This document shows positions 56,914 through 63,911 of a stretch of DNA of 64,000 nt, in pieces. Each line of letters opens with the position of its first letter. The first letter of the stretch is position 1. This DNA comes from a virus. Made by a program: the position numbers and the translations under genes. The DNA lies in IMG/VR virus record IMGVR_UViG_3300036939_000084, positions 1-64,000 of that record; one strand, given 5' to 3'. The notes under the pieces are model-generated. The model saw nothing but the letters and a program-made list of their open reading frames with translations. It was not told the DNA's origin and did not search any database.

Positions 56914-57251
56914 TGCTGATTGACCCCTACTTCTTGCAATGTTACGACGAGGAAATGCTCAATCCACCCCCAGGCGTCTATTATCGAATCCGGGGGTATT
57001 ATCAGTACGCCGACTACACCCTGGTGACTTGGGCATATGGGGAAGAGGAGGAGTATTTCACCGGGGAAATACTATACAAGGGGTACGAACTAATCGCCTC
57101 CGGCGCGGGTGCCCTGGAGATCGGAATGCCACCCTCTGCACCTACATCGGTTTGGGACAGGATCGATACGAGAGCCAACGCTTACGGGCTTAGCACCCAA
57201 GCGGCGCAGCAGTTGAGAAATCTGGATAACTACACCCCGTTGATTTTCTGA
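56913..57251 (+). CDS. Small protein coupled to the first lysin
   Basis: 112 residues; its ATG shares bases with the TGA of the lysin (TGATG). Tyr-rich (VYYRIRGYYQYADYTLVTWAYGEEEEYFTGEILYKGYELI), a likely beta-barrel, then PSAPTSVWDRIDTRANAYGLSTQAAQQLRN. No family is recognised. It could tether or inhibit the lysin. The transcript ends in a GCAATTTGC repeat and a HIP1-like terminator. Confidence 0.6.
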   Translation: MLIDPYFLQCYDEEMLNPPPGVYYRIRGYYQYADYTLVTWAYGEEEEYFTGEILYKGYELIASGAGALEIGMPPSAPTSVWDRIDTRANAYGLSTQAAQQLRNLDNYTPLIF

Positions 57252-57253
57252 GG

Positions 57254-57300
57254 TTTTGCAATTTGCGAAAAAAGAAGGGGGTGATCGCACCCCCCCCTCT
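57254..57300 (+). terminator. 3' module of the first lysin operon
   Basis: TTTTGCAATTTGCGAAA (57254-57270), then GGGGGTG/CACCCCC with ATCG loop (57277-57294), then JR25: the standard module order on a structural operon. Confidence 0.85.
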
Positions 57301-57316
57301 TATTAAACCTTTATTA
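57301..57316. repeat. Junction repeat JR25
   Basis: TATTAAACCTTTATTA, immediately behind the terminator. Confidence 0.9.
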
Positions 57317-57404
57317 TCAGACCTCTTGATCGCAGTAAAGCTGCCCACCCTAATTTAGTGTGATGGACAGCTTTTAGGTTGGTAGAGCCTGACTAAGTCA
57401 AATT

Positions 57405-57653
57405 CTATTGGTTGTCACTGATAATGATTTCTGATTGCGTCCAATAACAAGGCTCATTCTCGCTCCAAGGGTTGGAAGGGCTGCACAAGTAGAGACCTGT
57501 AGGCTTTCCTTCTTTGTTCAAGCAAATTTCTTTGACCTCCCATTGCTCTTCGTTCCAGTGGAATGTTATGCCTTTCTCTATGCTCATGGCTTTACCGATT
57601 GTTGCTGCTACGATTTCTGGCTCTAATTTCCGAACTTTGTCTCTAATGTTCAT
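57405..57653 (-). CDS. Small unknown protein
   Basis: 82 residues, ATG at 57651-57653, overlapping the stop of 57650-57820 by 4 bases. It contains a helical start (KVRKLEPEIVAATIGKAMSIEKG) and a strand region with VKEICLNKEGKPTGLYLCSPSNPWSENEPC. This arrangement of the last part resembles small YopX- or DUF-type phage domains but is not assigned. Operon partner of the ribbon-helix-helix-like gene upstream. Confidence 0.55.
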   Translation of the reverse strand: MNIRDKVRKLEPEIVAATIGKAMSIEKGITFHWNEEQWEVKEICLNKEGKPTGLYLCSPSNPWSENEPCYWTQSEIIISDNQ

Positions 57654-57820
57654 ACCTTTATCGGTGGTGGTTGAATAACGGGTGGTTCGTCAGGGAGCGA
57701 CTGAAGCATTCGCCTGACAAAAGTGGAGGTGTCTTCTCCATAGGCTGTAGACCAGGCTAGTAATTTTTCCTTCTCTTGTGGCGTCAGTCTAACTCTGAGC
57801 CAGTCTGTTTTAGTGTTCAT
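57650..57820 (-). CDS. Small DNA-binding-like protein
   Basis: 56 residues from ATG 57820 (the open frame begins 7 codons earlier, without support). DWLRVRLTPQEKEKLLAWSTAYGEDTSTFVRRMLQSLP has the strand-helix-helix form of ribbon-helix-helix/MobC-like repressors. TTGACA at about 57850 on the minus strand fits a -35 box. Coupled to 57405-57653 by a 4-base overlap, as in antitoxin-first pairs. Confidence 0.6.
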   Translation of the reverse strand: MNTKTDWLRVRLTPQEKEKLLAWSTAYGEDTSTFVRRMLQSLPDEPPVIQPPPIKV

Positions 57821-57880
57821 ACTTGCTATTCTGTATCCCAATGAAATACAATGTCAATAGTAAATTGAAGAAAAGGTCAG

Positions 57881-58267
57881 ATGACTAAACATAAATTCAG
57901 TAAATCTTTGAGGAATTGGCTGGACAGTAAATCTGTCGTAGTCGCAGGTTATTTTGATGACGTCAAAGGAGTCAACCTTAGCTATCTACTAGAGTCATGG
58001 GTTGAAACTATGCATCTTAACGATGCATTTGCCTGTGATCATCCGTATGCCGCCGATTATTTTCAAGTTGCTGTCGTGGATAAAGACGATCCAAGATTGG
58101 AGCAACCAGGTATCTTACTCAAGGTGTTGAATGATTTTCGCCATTGTCGGCACCTGAAAGTTTGGAGTGGCGGCGAGTTAATGGACAGTCAGGAGATAGT
58201 AGAGATAATGGAGCGCACTGACGATCTGTTCCATCTAGAGCCTTTAGAGCCTGCTCCTTGGGACTGA
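57881..58267 (+). CDS. Unknown acidic protein
   Basis: 128 residues, ATG 57881 with AAGGTC upstream (weak). FSKSLRNWLDSKSVVVAGYFDDVKGVNLSYLLESW and a C-terminal acidic tail (ERTDDLFHLEPLEPAPWD). No membrane segment or known motif. The stop precedes the BRO gene by about 90 bases; no junction promoter, JR or terminator separates them, so both may be in one transcript. Confidence 0.55.
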   Translation: MTKHKFSKSLRNWLDSKSVVVAGYFDDVKGVNLSYLLESWVETMHLNDAFACDHPYAADYFQVAVVDKDDPRLEQPGILLKVLNDFRHCRHLKVWSGGELMDSQEIVEIMERTDDLFHLEPLEPAPWD

Positions 58268-58354
58268 TTGAAACGAAAAAGCGATCGTTTCCTCCCCGTC
58301 GAAAGATTGGAAGCGATCGCCCTCCCACGAATCAATACACATAGGAGTAAATTA

Positions 58355-58975
58355 ATGTTACAGCTTTTCACGTTTGAATCCAAGGAAGTTCGCTTTGTCG
58401 GTACAGCTGACAAGCCTGAATGGATTGCTCAGGATGTATGCAACTGCCTTGATTTAGCTAATGTTAGTCAGGCGCTTGACTCGCTCGATGAGGATGAAAA
58501 GGGTATCACGATTATAGATACCCTTGGAGGTGAGCAACGGTTGCTAACAGTGACAGAGCCCGGTCTTTACAGTCTTACCTTTAAATCCCGTAAGGCACCT
58601 GCTAAGCGATTCAAGCGATGGATATTTCATGACGTTTTGCCCTCTATCCGCAAGACTGGTAGCTACAGCGTCAGTCAGCAACCTATTCAACAATCCTCAG
58701 TCAAGGAAGAAATCGACATTCTCAAGGACTGCCTTTTTATTGCGGGACTTGACCCGAAGTTAATTGCAGGGATTGCATTAAATCACGCAGGTACTCGGAT
58801 ACCAGAACTTAAAGAAGCTGTACAAGAGGGACATGAGCTGCTAGCTGCATCAGGACAAACCGAATTGCTGCTTACTCCAACAAAAATTGGAAAAGAACTG
58901 GGGATATCCAACCGCAAGGTTAACGAGATCTTAGTGACATACTCCTACACTGACTTGAGTACAGGTACAGTGTAG
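58355..58975 (+). pseudogene. BRO-type antirepressor gene cut by a tnpB element
   Basis: ATG 58355 has AGGAG 9 bases upstream. Residues 1-105 are a clear BRO-N domain (FESKEVRFVGTADKPEWIAQDVCNCLDLANVSQALDSLDEDEKG..TEPGLYSLTFKSRKAPAKRFKRWIFHDVLPSIRKTGSY), the DNA-binding part of phage antirepressors. A second half with LTPTKIGKELGISNRKVNEILV looks like another helix-turn-helix. After ILV the frame runs into the transposon end. A matching 3' piece, open to a TAA at about 60495 (RRRKLKGTSVLDKIGKK), lies on the far side of the element, so the gene was probably split late. Confidence 0.6.
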
Positions 58976-60174
58976 GCTTCCAAGACAATCCGGCTATCAC
59001 TGAGGAGACTCTTGGCTTTAAGAACGGGATGCCCCGCCGCTCTATTTTTGATATTAATAGCTGCATTATGATCGCGGTCTAAACTACACCCACAATGGGG
59101 ACAGTCGTGCCAGCGAACATGCAGCTTTTTTGGTACTTTCTCGCCGCAATTAGAGCAATCTTGTGAGGTGTTATGGGCACTGACAGGGACAACCAACAAA
59201 CCAGCATTTTCGGCTTTGTTTGTCAGTATCGACAGAAAGCTTGACCACCCAGCATCCAGCACAGATTTAGCTAATCGGGTACGAGAAAGACCTTTAACAT
59301 TCAACTCTTCGTGAGCAACTACGTCATATTTTGATAACAGCCACTTGGCGGTTTTGAAGTGAAAGTCTTTTCTCTTGTCAGCAACTTTCTTATGCTGTTT
59401 CCCCAACTGTTTAATAGCTTTAAGCCTACCGTTACTTCCCTTCTTACGGCGTGATACCCGCTTTTGAATGACTCGTAAGCGTTTTTGCGCCTTGCGATAG
59501 TGCTGAGGGATGGCAATCGTTTCACCCTCGGAAGTTGTTAAAAATTCCTTTAGTCCTACATCAATTCCGGTAATTTTGTTCGGATTGAAATCTGGCTTAA
59601 TTTCGGGAACGGTTTTGTCTTCGAGGGAAAGCGTGAGGTAATAGCCATCAGCCTTCTTAGTAACAGAAGCGGTTTTAATCTTGAACCCATCTGGGATAGG
59701 GCGATGCAGAACAACCTTAACTTTGCCAAACATCGGTAAGTTAATCTGGTTGCCTTGCAAACACCCATCCTTCATCTGAGGATAAGTAAAGGTGCGATAA
59801 CGATTCTTCGCTTTAAACCTAGGCTTACCGCTTCTTTTACCGCTACTATCACCCTTTAAAAAACGGTCAAATGTTACCTTGACTCGCTTAACTACATCTT
59901 GAATAACCTGGGAATAAATCTCGCTGTACCAGGGATGAGTTTTCTTGAGTTGGGGTAGCGTCTTTTTTTGACTGTAATAGTCAGGATTATCCCTCAGCTC
60001 TCGTAGATGGCAGACAAGGGGGCAAGCATTGACAGGAGAACGATTTTGCTCATACCAGTTAAACCTATCAGCCAACAAATAGTTGTACTGAGCACAAAGC
60101 ATTGCAAGCCACCTATCAAAGTTGGCGGCTTGCAATGCTGTTGGTCGTAATCGGTACTGGTAGGCTGTTCTCAT
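58945..60174 (-). CDS. tnpB: TnpB, RNA-guided nuclease
   Basis: 409 residues, a different branch from the other two (begins [26 protein letters not shown]). Catalytic residues are kept: D in [14 protein letters not shown] in [12 protein letters not shown] in [10 protein letters not shown]; zinc ribbon CSNCG..CPHCG. A complete open frame, so probably functional. The expected guide RNA covers the 3' end and the hairpin at 58951-58974, with its guide taken from the BRO gene side near 58945. Confidence 0.9.
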   Translation of the reverse strand: MRTAYQYRLRPTALQAANFDRWLAMLCAQYNYLLADRFNWYEQNRSPVNACPLVCHLRELRDNPDYYSQKKTLPQLKKTHPWYSEIYSQVIQDVVKRVKVTFDRFLKGDSSGKRSGKPRFKAKNRYRTFTYPQMKDGCLQGNQINLPMFGKVKVVLHRPIPDGFKIKTASVTKKADGYYLTLSLEDKTVPEIKPDFNPNKITGIDVGLKEFLTTSEGETIAIPQHYRKAQKRLRVIQKRVSRRKKGSNGRLKAIKQLGKQHKKVADKRKDFHFKTAKWLLSKYDVVAHEELNVKGLSRTRLAKSVLDAGWSSFLSILTNKAENAGLLVVPVSAHNTSQDCSNCGEKVPKKLHVRWHDCPHCGCSLDRDHNAAINIKNRAAGHPVLKAKSLLSDSRIVLEAYTVPVLKSV

Positions 60175-60442
60175 GTCATAATTATATCAAAAGCGACGGC
60201 AGTATGACGACATGACAAAAATAACAGTTCGCCCCACTGATAGCGAGTATGAACATTTGGTAACATACTGCTTTCATAAAGGACGAACCCAGAATGATGT
60301 ACTCAGAGAACTTATCAGAAGATTGTCAATCAAAGGGGTATTGAACCCCCTTGATTGACCGCAATGACCATCCCAACACCAAAACGTAGGACGGTACTCA
60401 GCTGCGCTTCGATATTCCGTCCCGTCTATGGTGTGGGGCTTC
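58946..60442 (-). mobile_element. tnpB element with small ribbon-helix-helix gene
   Basis: Bounded on the right end by CCTACACTG/CAGTGTAGG (58951-58974) overlapping the tnpB stop, and on the left end by a long hairpin (ACACCA/TGGTGT with an inner GGACGG/CCGTCC, about 60374-60440). No tnpA. Family IS200/IS605, IS1341-like. Confidence 0.75.
60212..60358 (+). CDS. Small ribbon-helix-helix-like protein divergent from tnpB
   Basis: 48 residues, ATG 60212. ITVRPTDSEYEHLVTYCFHKGRTQNDVLRELIRRLSIKG has a strand followed by two helices, the ribbon-helix-helix pattern. Starts 37 bases from the tnpB start on the opposite strand, so it may repress tnpB. Small genes of this kind accompany some cyanobacterial tnpB elements. 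It is too short for usual gene finders. Confidence 0.6.
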   Translation: MTKITVRPTDSEYEHLVTYCFHKGRTQNDVLRELIRRLSIKGVLNPLD

Positions 60443-60495
60443 CGGCGAAGAAAGCTAAAAGGTACTTCTGTTCTAGATAAGATCGGGAAGAAGTA

Positions 60496-60550
60496 AACAA
60501 AGAGCGATCGCACCCGTAATGAATGCGATCGCTCTTTGTTCTATTCCCTT
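60496..60550. terminator. 17-bp hairpin with paired HIP1 sites
   Basis: AACAAAGAGCGATCGCA and its exact reverse complement around 21 bases, each arm holding a HIP1 octamer; then CTATTCCCTTT. Probable terminator for the BRO transcript. Confidence 0.8.
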
Positions 60551-60553
60551 TAG

Positions 60554-60582
60554 TGTGATAAAATAACAATATATCAAACAAA
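60554..60582 (+). promoter_or_regulatory. Junction promoter for 60585-60860
   Basis: TGTGATAAAATAA, caatatat, CAAACAAA; ATG follows almost at once. Confidence 0.7.
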
Positions 60583-60584
60583 AA

Positions 60585-60860
60585 ATGGTAGAATCAACTC
60601 AAAACACATGGTCTTACGAATATCAGCTAAAATTCTGGAAAGAAAAAGGCTTTGATATCGATTACGCCAACCGTATTGCGAAATACATGAGTCAGGTATA
60701 CGGGAAGGTGGGAAAAGAATCTCTAGAAGATCAGCGCACTTTCTGTGCGACACAAAATTTTAGCTATGCCTTAGATAGTGAGGTTTTTCCAAGATTCTTA
60801 ACGAGACTTGAGATGGCTATAAGTATTATGGACGGGAAAGCTGACGATATGCTGTTTTAG
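60585..60860 (+). CDS. Small unknown protein
   Basis: 91 residues, helical, with VESTQNTWSYEYQLKFWKEKGFDIDYANRIAKYMSQVYGK at the start and LTRLEMAISIMDGKADDMLF at the end. No family, no membrane segment. The ATG is only about 20 bases behind the -10 box, so the message is almost leaderless. Confidence 0.6.
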   Translation: MVESTQNTWSYEYQLKFWKEKGFDIDYANRIAKYMSQVYGKVGKESLEDQRTFCATQNFSYALDSEVFPRFLTRLEMAISIMDGKADDMLF

Positions 60861-60952
60861 GGCGATCGCTCTTTTCCCCATAACGTAATATTGGTTCAAC
60901 CCATATAGAAACCCTCTAGATTCACAAATCGGGGGGTTTTGGTTTGTAAAAT

Positions 60953-61129
60953 ATGAACAAGATTTTGGGAATTGCTAGTGTTTTTGCTACCTGGTTCTTA
61001 GCCGTATACCTAATCGTGGCACTTGTTGTATTTTGGAATGCTACTCAACGCGACTGGCAACAGATATCTCCACGGGTCGTAGCACGAAATATCGTTGCCT
61101 CACTTCTGTGGATCAAAGAAATACTTTGA
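60953..61129 (+). CDS. Small single-helix membrane protein, holin candidate
   Basis: 58 residues, ATG 60953. Residues 3-27 are one strong membrane helix (ILGIASVFATWFLAVYLIVALVVFW), followed by a charged part (NATQRDWQQISPRVVARNIV). One helix and a short tail near a lysin fit a holin or spanin-like protein, but no family match is claimed. A hairpin AACCC..GGGTT-like stem (about 60910-60940) lies in its leader, which has no clear ribosome site. Confidence 0.5.
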   Translation: MNKILGIASVFATWFLAVYLIVALVVFWNATQRDWQQISPRVVARNIVASLLWIKEIL

Positions 61130-61133
61130 TCTA

Positions 61134-61149
61134 TATTAAACCTTTATTA
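61134..61149. repeat. Junction repeat JR26
   Basis: TATTAAACCTTTATTA, 4 bases behind the stop of 60953-61129 and 11 before the next junction promoter. Confidence 0.9.
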
Positions 61150-61160
61150 TGCTGTTATTA

Positions 61161-61184
61161 TGTGATAAAATATAATAGTAAACA
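61161..61184 (+). promoter_or_regulatory. Junction promoter for 61202-61561
   Basis: TGTGATAAAATAT, aata, GTAAACA; the leader has AAAGG before the ATG. Confidence 0.8.
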
Positions 61185-61201
61185 CAAAAAAAACAAAGGC
61201 A

Positions 61202-61561
61202 ATGCAAAAAAATCTACAAGGATTTTGGGCAGTTCAAAAGTGTAGTGGAGAAGAATATCATATCTTCCTCTCTCAAGAAGAAGCTCAGAACGCTTGTGAT
61301 AAATGGAATGCGGAACTTGATCTTAAACTACAATCCTGGTTATCAGGAGATAGAACAATATCTGATTCTCTAATTATGCCTAACCTCGAAGCCGACTTAG
61401 AGGGGGGTTGCTATCAGAATTATATTATTAATCCTGCTTGGCGACCAAGTGGATACAGTTTTATCCCTGCCTATTCTGCAACGTTCGCTGTATGGCAAAA
61501 GTCCGTAGGCTGTCACCGGGTTTCTTGGGGAAATCCAGCTACTGCCAGACCAGCTAAATAA
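61202..61561 (+). CDS. Small unknown protein
   Basis: 119 residues, ATG 61202. The N-terminal part (NLQGFWAVQKCSGEEYHIFLSQEEAQNACDKWN) reads like a small sensor or modifier domain; the C-terminal half is Ser/Ala/Pro-rich (YSFIPAYSATFAVWQKSVGCHRVSWGNPATARPAK). Three Cys without zinc spacing. Unassigned. Bracketed by JR26 upstream and JR27 downstream. Confidence 0.6.
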   Translation: MQKNLQGFWAVQKCSGEEYHIFLSQEEAQNACDKWNAELDLKLQSWLSGDRTISDSLIMPNLEADLEGGCYQNYIINPAWRPSGYSFIPAYSATFAVWQKSVGCHRVSWGNPATARPAK

Positions 61562-61577
61562 TCCGAATCTAGTGGTC

Positions 61578-61593
61578 TGTTAAACCTTTATTA
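61578..61593. repeat. Junction repeat JR27
   Basis: TGTTAAACCTTTATTA, one arm changed; between stop and terminator. Confidence 0.75.
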
Positions 61594-61594
61594 T

Positions 61595-61625
61595 CCCCGC
61601 CTTTCACAAATTGTGAAAGGCGGGG
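61595..61625 (+). terminator. 15-bp hairpin with ACAAATTGT core
   Basis: CCCCGCCTTTCACAA, A, then the exact reverse complement, then ATTTTACC. The apex resembles the GCAAATTGC repeat, here fused with the terminator stem. Confidence 0.8.
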
Positions 61626-61658
61626 ATTTTACCATGAAGTAAAGTGCGTGCCACACTC

Positions 61659-61904
61659 ATGCTAGATCTAGAATTCCTGACGGGTCTCCCTTCTCTGCAA
61701 GAGGTGGCTCGACATCAATATAAACTCTACTCCCAGTTCGACCAAGAAGCGCCGACCTGGGATGAGCTGTCTCCAGAAATACAGCTGGCATGGGAACTTA
61801 GTCTCCGAGCATTGCAAGCTAGCGTGAATAATCAACCCCAGCCAACCGAATACTGGAGGGAACTAGCTAAACGTAGGCTGGAGCGAAAGAATAGATTTGA
61901 GTAA
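61659..61904 (+). CDS. Small protein coupled to the second lysin
   Basis: 81 residues from ATG 61659; GTG 61644 would add 5. Helical and acidic/basic mixed (EVARHQYKLYSQFDQEAPTWDELSPEIQLAWELSLRALQAS, then WRELAKRRLERKNRFE). Its end overlaps the TTG start of the lysin by 8 bases. The WDELSPEIQLAWE segment is typical of small phage proteins of unknown role next to lysis genes. Confidence 0.6.
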   Translation: MLDLEFLTGLPSLQEVARHQYKLYSQFDQEAPTWDELSPEIQLAWELSLRALQASVNNQPQPTEYWRELAKRRLERKNRFE

Positions 61905-63444
61905 CATCACGCTGACAGAATTGAGGGGGGAGTATCAGCGACTATGGAATAGCTGCCGAATATTGCCGGAGTGGGAAGACCGAGTAGATGAGGTGGTGGC
62001 GCGGATTAGAAAAAACCAAAAAAGGTATGAAGCGATCGCCTCCCTTCTCGGCAAATGCCCCTGGTATTTCATCGGCGCAATCCACAACATGGAGTCCTCC
62101 CTTAGTTTCTCCAAACACCTGCACAACGGAGACTCCTTACGCCGCCGCACCGTTCAAGTTCCAGCGGATCGTCCGGTTGCAGAACCCAGCAGGGGATGGG
62201 ACGAAGGATATACCTGGGAAGAGAGTGCGATAGATGCCCTGAAATTGCAAGAAATCGACCGAGTCCGCGACTGGTCAATTGCAGGACTACTGTTTCAATC
62301 CGAGCGGTACAACGGTTGGGGATACCGCCTCTATTACCCACACATCCTCTCTCCCTATCTCTGGTCGGGCACTAATCACTACAGCAAAGGCAAGTATGCA
62401 GCAGACGGCAAGTTCGACCGCAATCTCAAGAGTGAGCAGGTTGGGATTGTGCCGCTGCTCAAGAAACTGATGGAGGATTGCGATACCCCGGTTTCGCAAA
62501 TTGCAAATTCGCAAATTGCAAAAACTGAGAATAATAAACCTTTATTAAAAGGCGGGGCTTGCAAGCTGCGGACTGAGAACGACACTTGGTTTACCCAGGC
62601 ACCTATTGATGCTGAGCTATTGGACGAGAGCGATCGCACCCAACTCCCAGCCAAAAGCATACTCCCCGTCCTCGCTTGGCGGGAAACTCACAACAATTAC
62701 TTAGTTATTACATTTGGCGCAACGTTTGAGGGACGCAATACCTGGCATGTTAAAGCGAGCGACGTGCGGATGTCGGTGCCAGCTGTTGTTAAATCACCTG
62801 TTCAGCAAGTTGTTCAACATGCCGCACCTCGTCCGATTGTTGCGGGTGATTTATCCACACTCCCTGGAGAAAAAGTATTACGCTTCATGAAAAGCCGAGA
62901 GTTTAGGGTAAAAGCTCTCAATATTGTGTATTTGGTCAATGCTTCTGCTGACGACTGGTCTCCAGTAAACAATGTGCTTGATGACTGGAACGATGTTCGT
63001 TGTCTGATTAGAGATACGGGCGAGGTTTTGGGGAGCTGGAAGGCTACTACCGATCCAGGTCGTCACTATCTCTACAATCCGATGAATCCTGCGGGATGCG
63101 CTATTCTCGCCTTGGGCCAGCACAGGGATGGGTGGAGAATCGGTTTACATCATGGTCACCCGGCATTAACCCAGTGTGGAAATTTGGTGATTTATCGCGA
63201 TCGCAGAAAGTCAGGATCGAGAACAGGTCACACGGTCATTGCTGGAGCGGAGTGTGGAATCAACCATCACGGCACGTCCGGTAGGGATGGTAATCCAAAA
63301 TCTATAGGACGGTGGAGTGCAGGATGTTGCGTCGGGTTGTTCTGGAAATCCCATTTGCAGTTTATGCAGTTTTGTCGGGATTCGGGTAATTCAAGGTTTG
63401 ACGCCACTTTGATTGATGGCGTTTCACTACATAATTTTGAATGA
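61897..63444 (+). CDS. Second lysin: lysozyme-like plus YkuD-like C-terminal domain
   Basis: 515 residues from TTG 61897. Residues 1-200 match the lysozyme-like half of 55501-56913 (HNMESSLSFSKHLHNGDS, YNGWGYRLYYPHILSPYLWSGTNHYSKGKYAADG). Linker at about 199-218 (VSQIANSQIAKTENNKPLLKG) is encoded by two GCAAATTGC repeats and a JR. A second region (220-290, ILPVLAWRETHNNYLVITFG) may be an SH3-like wall-binding domain. The end has H458-x15-SAGC (C477), close to the HX15(S/T)HGC pattern of L,D-transpeptidase (YkuD) folds, with Ala in place of His. Probably virion-associated or lysis enzyme. Confidence 0.7.
   Translation: MSNITLTELRGEYQRLWNSCRILPEWEDRVDEVVARIRKNQKRYEAIASLLGKCPWYFIGAIHNMESSLSFSKHLHNGDSLRRRTVQVPADRPVAEPSRGWDEGYTWEESAIDALKLQEIDRVRDWSIAGLLFQSERYNGWGYRLYYPHILSPYLWSGTNHYSKGKYAADGKFDRNLKSEQVGIVPLLKKLMEDCDTPVSQIANSQIAKTENNKPLLKGGACKLRTENDTWFTQAPIDAELLDESDRTQLPAKSILPVLAWRETHNNYLVITFGATFEGRNTWHVKASDVRMSVPAVVKSPVQQVVQHAAPRPIVAGDLSTLPGEKVLRFMKSREFRVKALNIVYLVNASADDWSPVNNVLDDWNDVRCLIRDTGEVLGSWKATTDPGRHYLYNPMNPAGCAILALGQHRDGWRIGLHHGHPALTQCGNLVIYRDRRKSGSRTGHTVIAGAECGINHHGTSGRDGNPKSIGRWSAGCCVGLFWKSHLQFMQFCRDSGNSRFDATLIDGVSLHNFE
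62492..62523 (+). repeat. Two GCAAATTGC repeats inside a coding sequence
   Basis: TTTCGCAAATTGCAAA and TTCGCAAATTGCAAAA in direct tandem, read in frame as SQIANSQIAK. Confidence 0.85.
62532..62547. repeat. In-frame junction repeat inside the second lysin
   Basis: TAATAAACCTTTATTA, read as NNKPLLK (not numbered in the JR1-27 series because it is coding; with JR13 the second coding copy). Confidence 0.85.
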
Positions 63445-63457
63445 AGCGGAAAAAATT

Positions 63458-63877
63458 ATGCCTAAGGAAAAATTAGAACCATCTCAGTGGGTTGTTGATG
63501 TTGTCGCCTTGTCGGGCGCGGCTGGCGAATTTCTAAGTCAGGCTGGGGGGACGATTACCACGGCGATCGCGGTCATCTCTGTTGCCTCAGTCGTTGGGAT
63601 TTGCGTGGTTAGTTCTAAAGACTTACCCCCTTGGGCACAATTAATTCTCGGCACAAGCGGGATAGCGGGGGTTGTTTACGACCCGAAGAAGGGTCGGACG
63701 GATATTAAACAAGAGTTTCAGCAACCTGTAGACAACGTTACCTCAGGCGCTCAAACAATAACAGAGACTGTTGCACCATCTATTACACCTTCTGCTTATA
63801 GTCTTCCGATGATAGACAACGATCTGAGTGATGATGGGGAATGGCTAACTCCGGAAGAAGCGGCGACGAGGTATTGA
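63458..63877 (+). CDS. Membrane protein behind the second lysin, holin candidate
   Basis: 139 residues from ATG 63458; the open frame begins 15 codons earlier inside the lysin. One clear membrane helix (TITTAIAVISVASVVGICVVS, about 32-52) and a weaker hydrophobic stretch (WAQLILGTSGIAGVVY, 60-75), then an acidic soluble tail (IDNDLSDDGEWLTPEEAATRY). Position behind a lysin and two possible membrane segments fit a holin or an accessory lysis protein. No family match is claimed. Confidence 0.55.
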   Translation: MPKEKLEPSQWVVDVVALSGAAGEFLSQAGGTITTAIAVISVASVVGICVVSSKDLPPWAQLILGTSGIAGVVYDPKKGRTDIKQEFQQPVDNVTSGAQTITETVAPSITPSAYSLPMIDNDLSDDGEWLTPEEAATRY

Positions 63878-63881
63878 CACA

Positions 63882-63909
63882 AAAAAAGGAGGCATCTGCC
63901 TCCTTTTTT
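63882..63909. terminator. Bidirectional terminator
   Basis: AAAAAAGGAGGC/GCCTCCTTTTTT around ATCT; serves the lysin operon and the minus-strand gene at the window edge. Confidence 0.9.
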
Positions 63910-63911
63910 AC

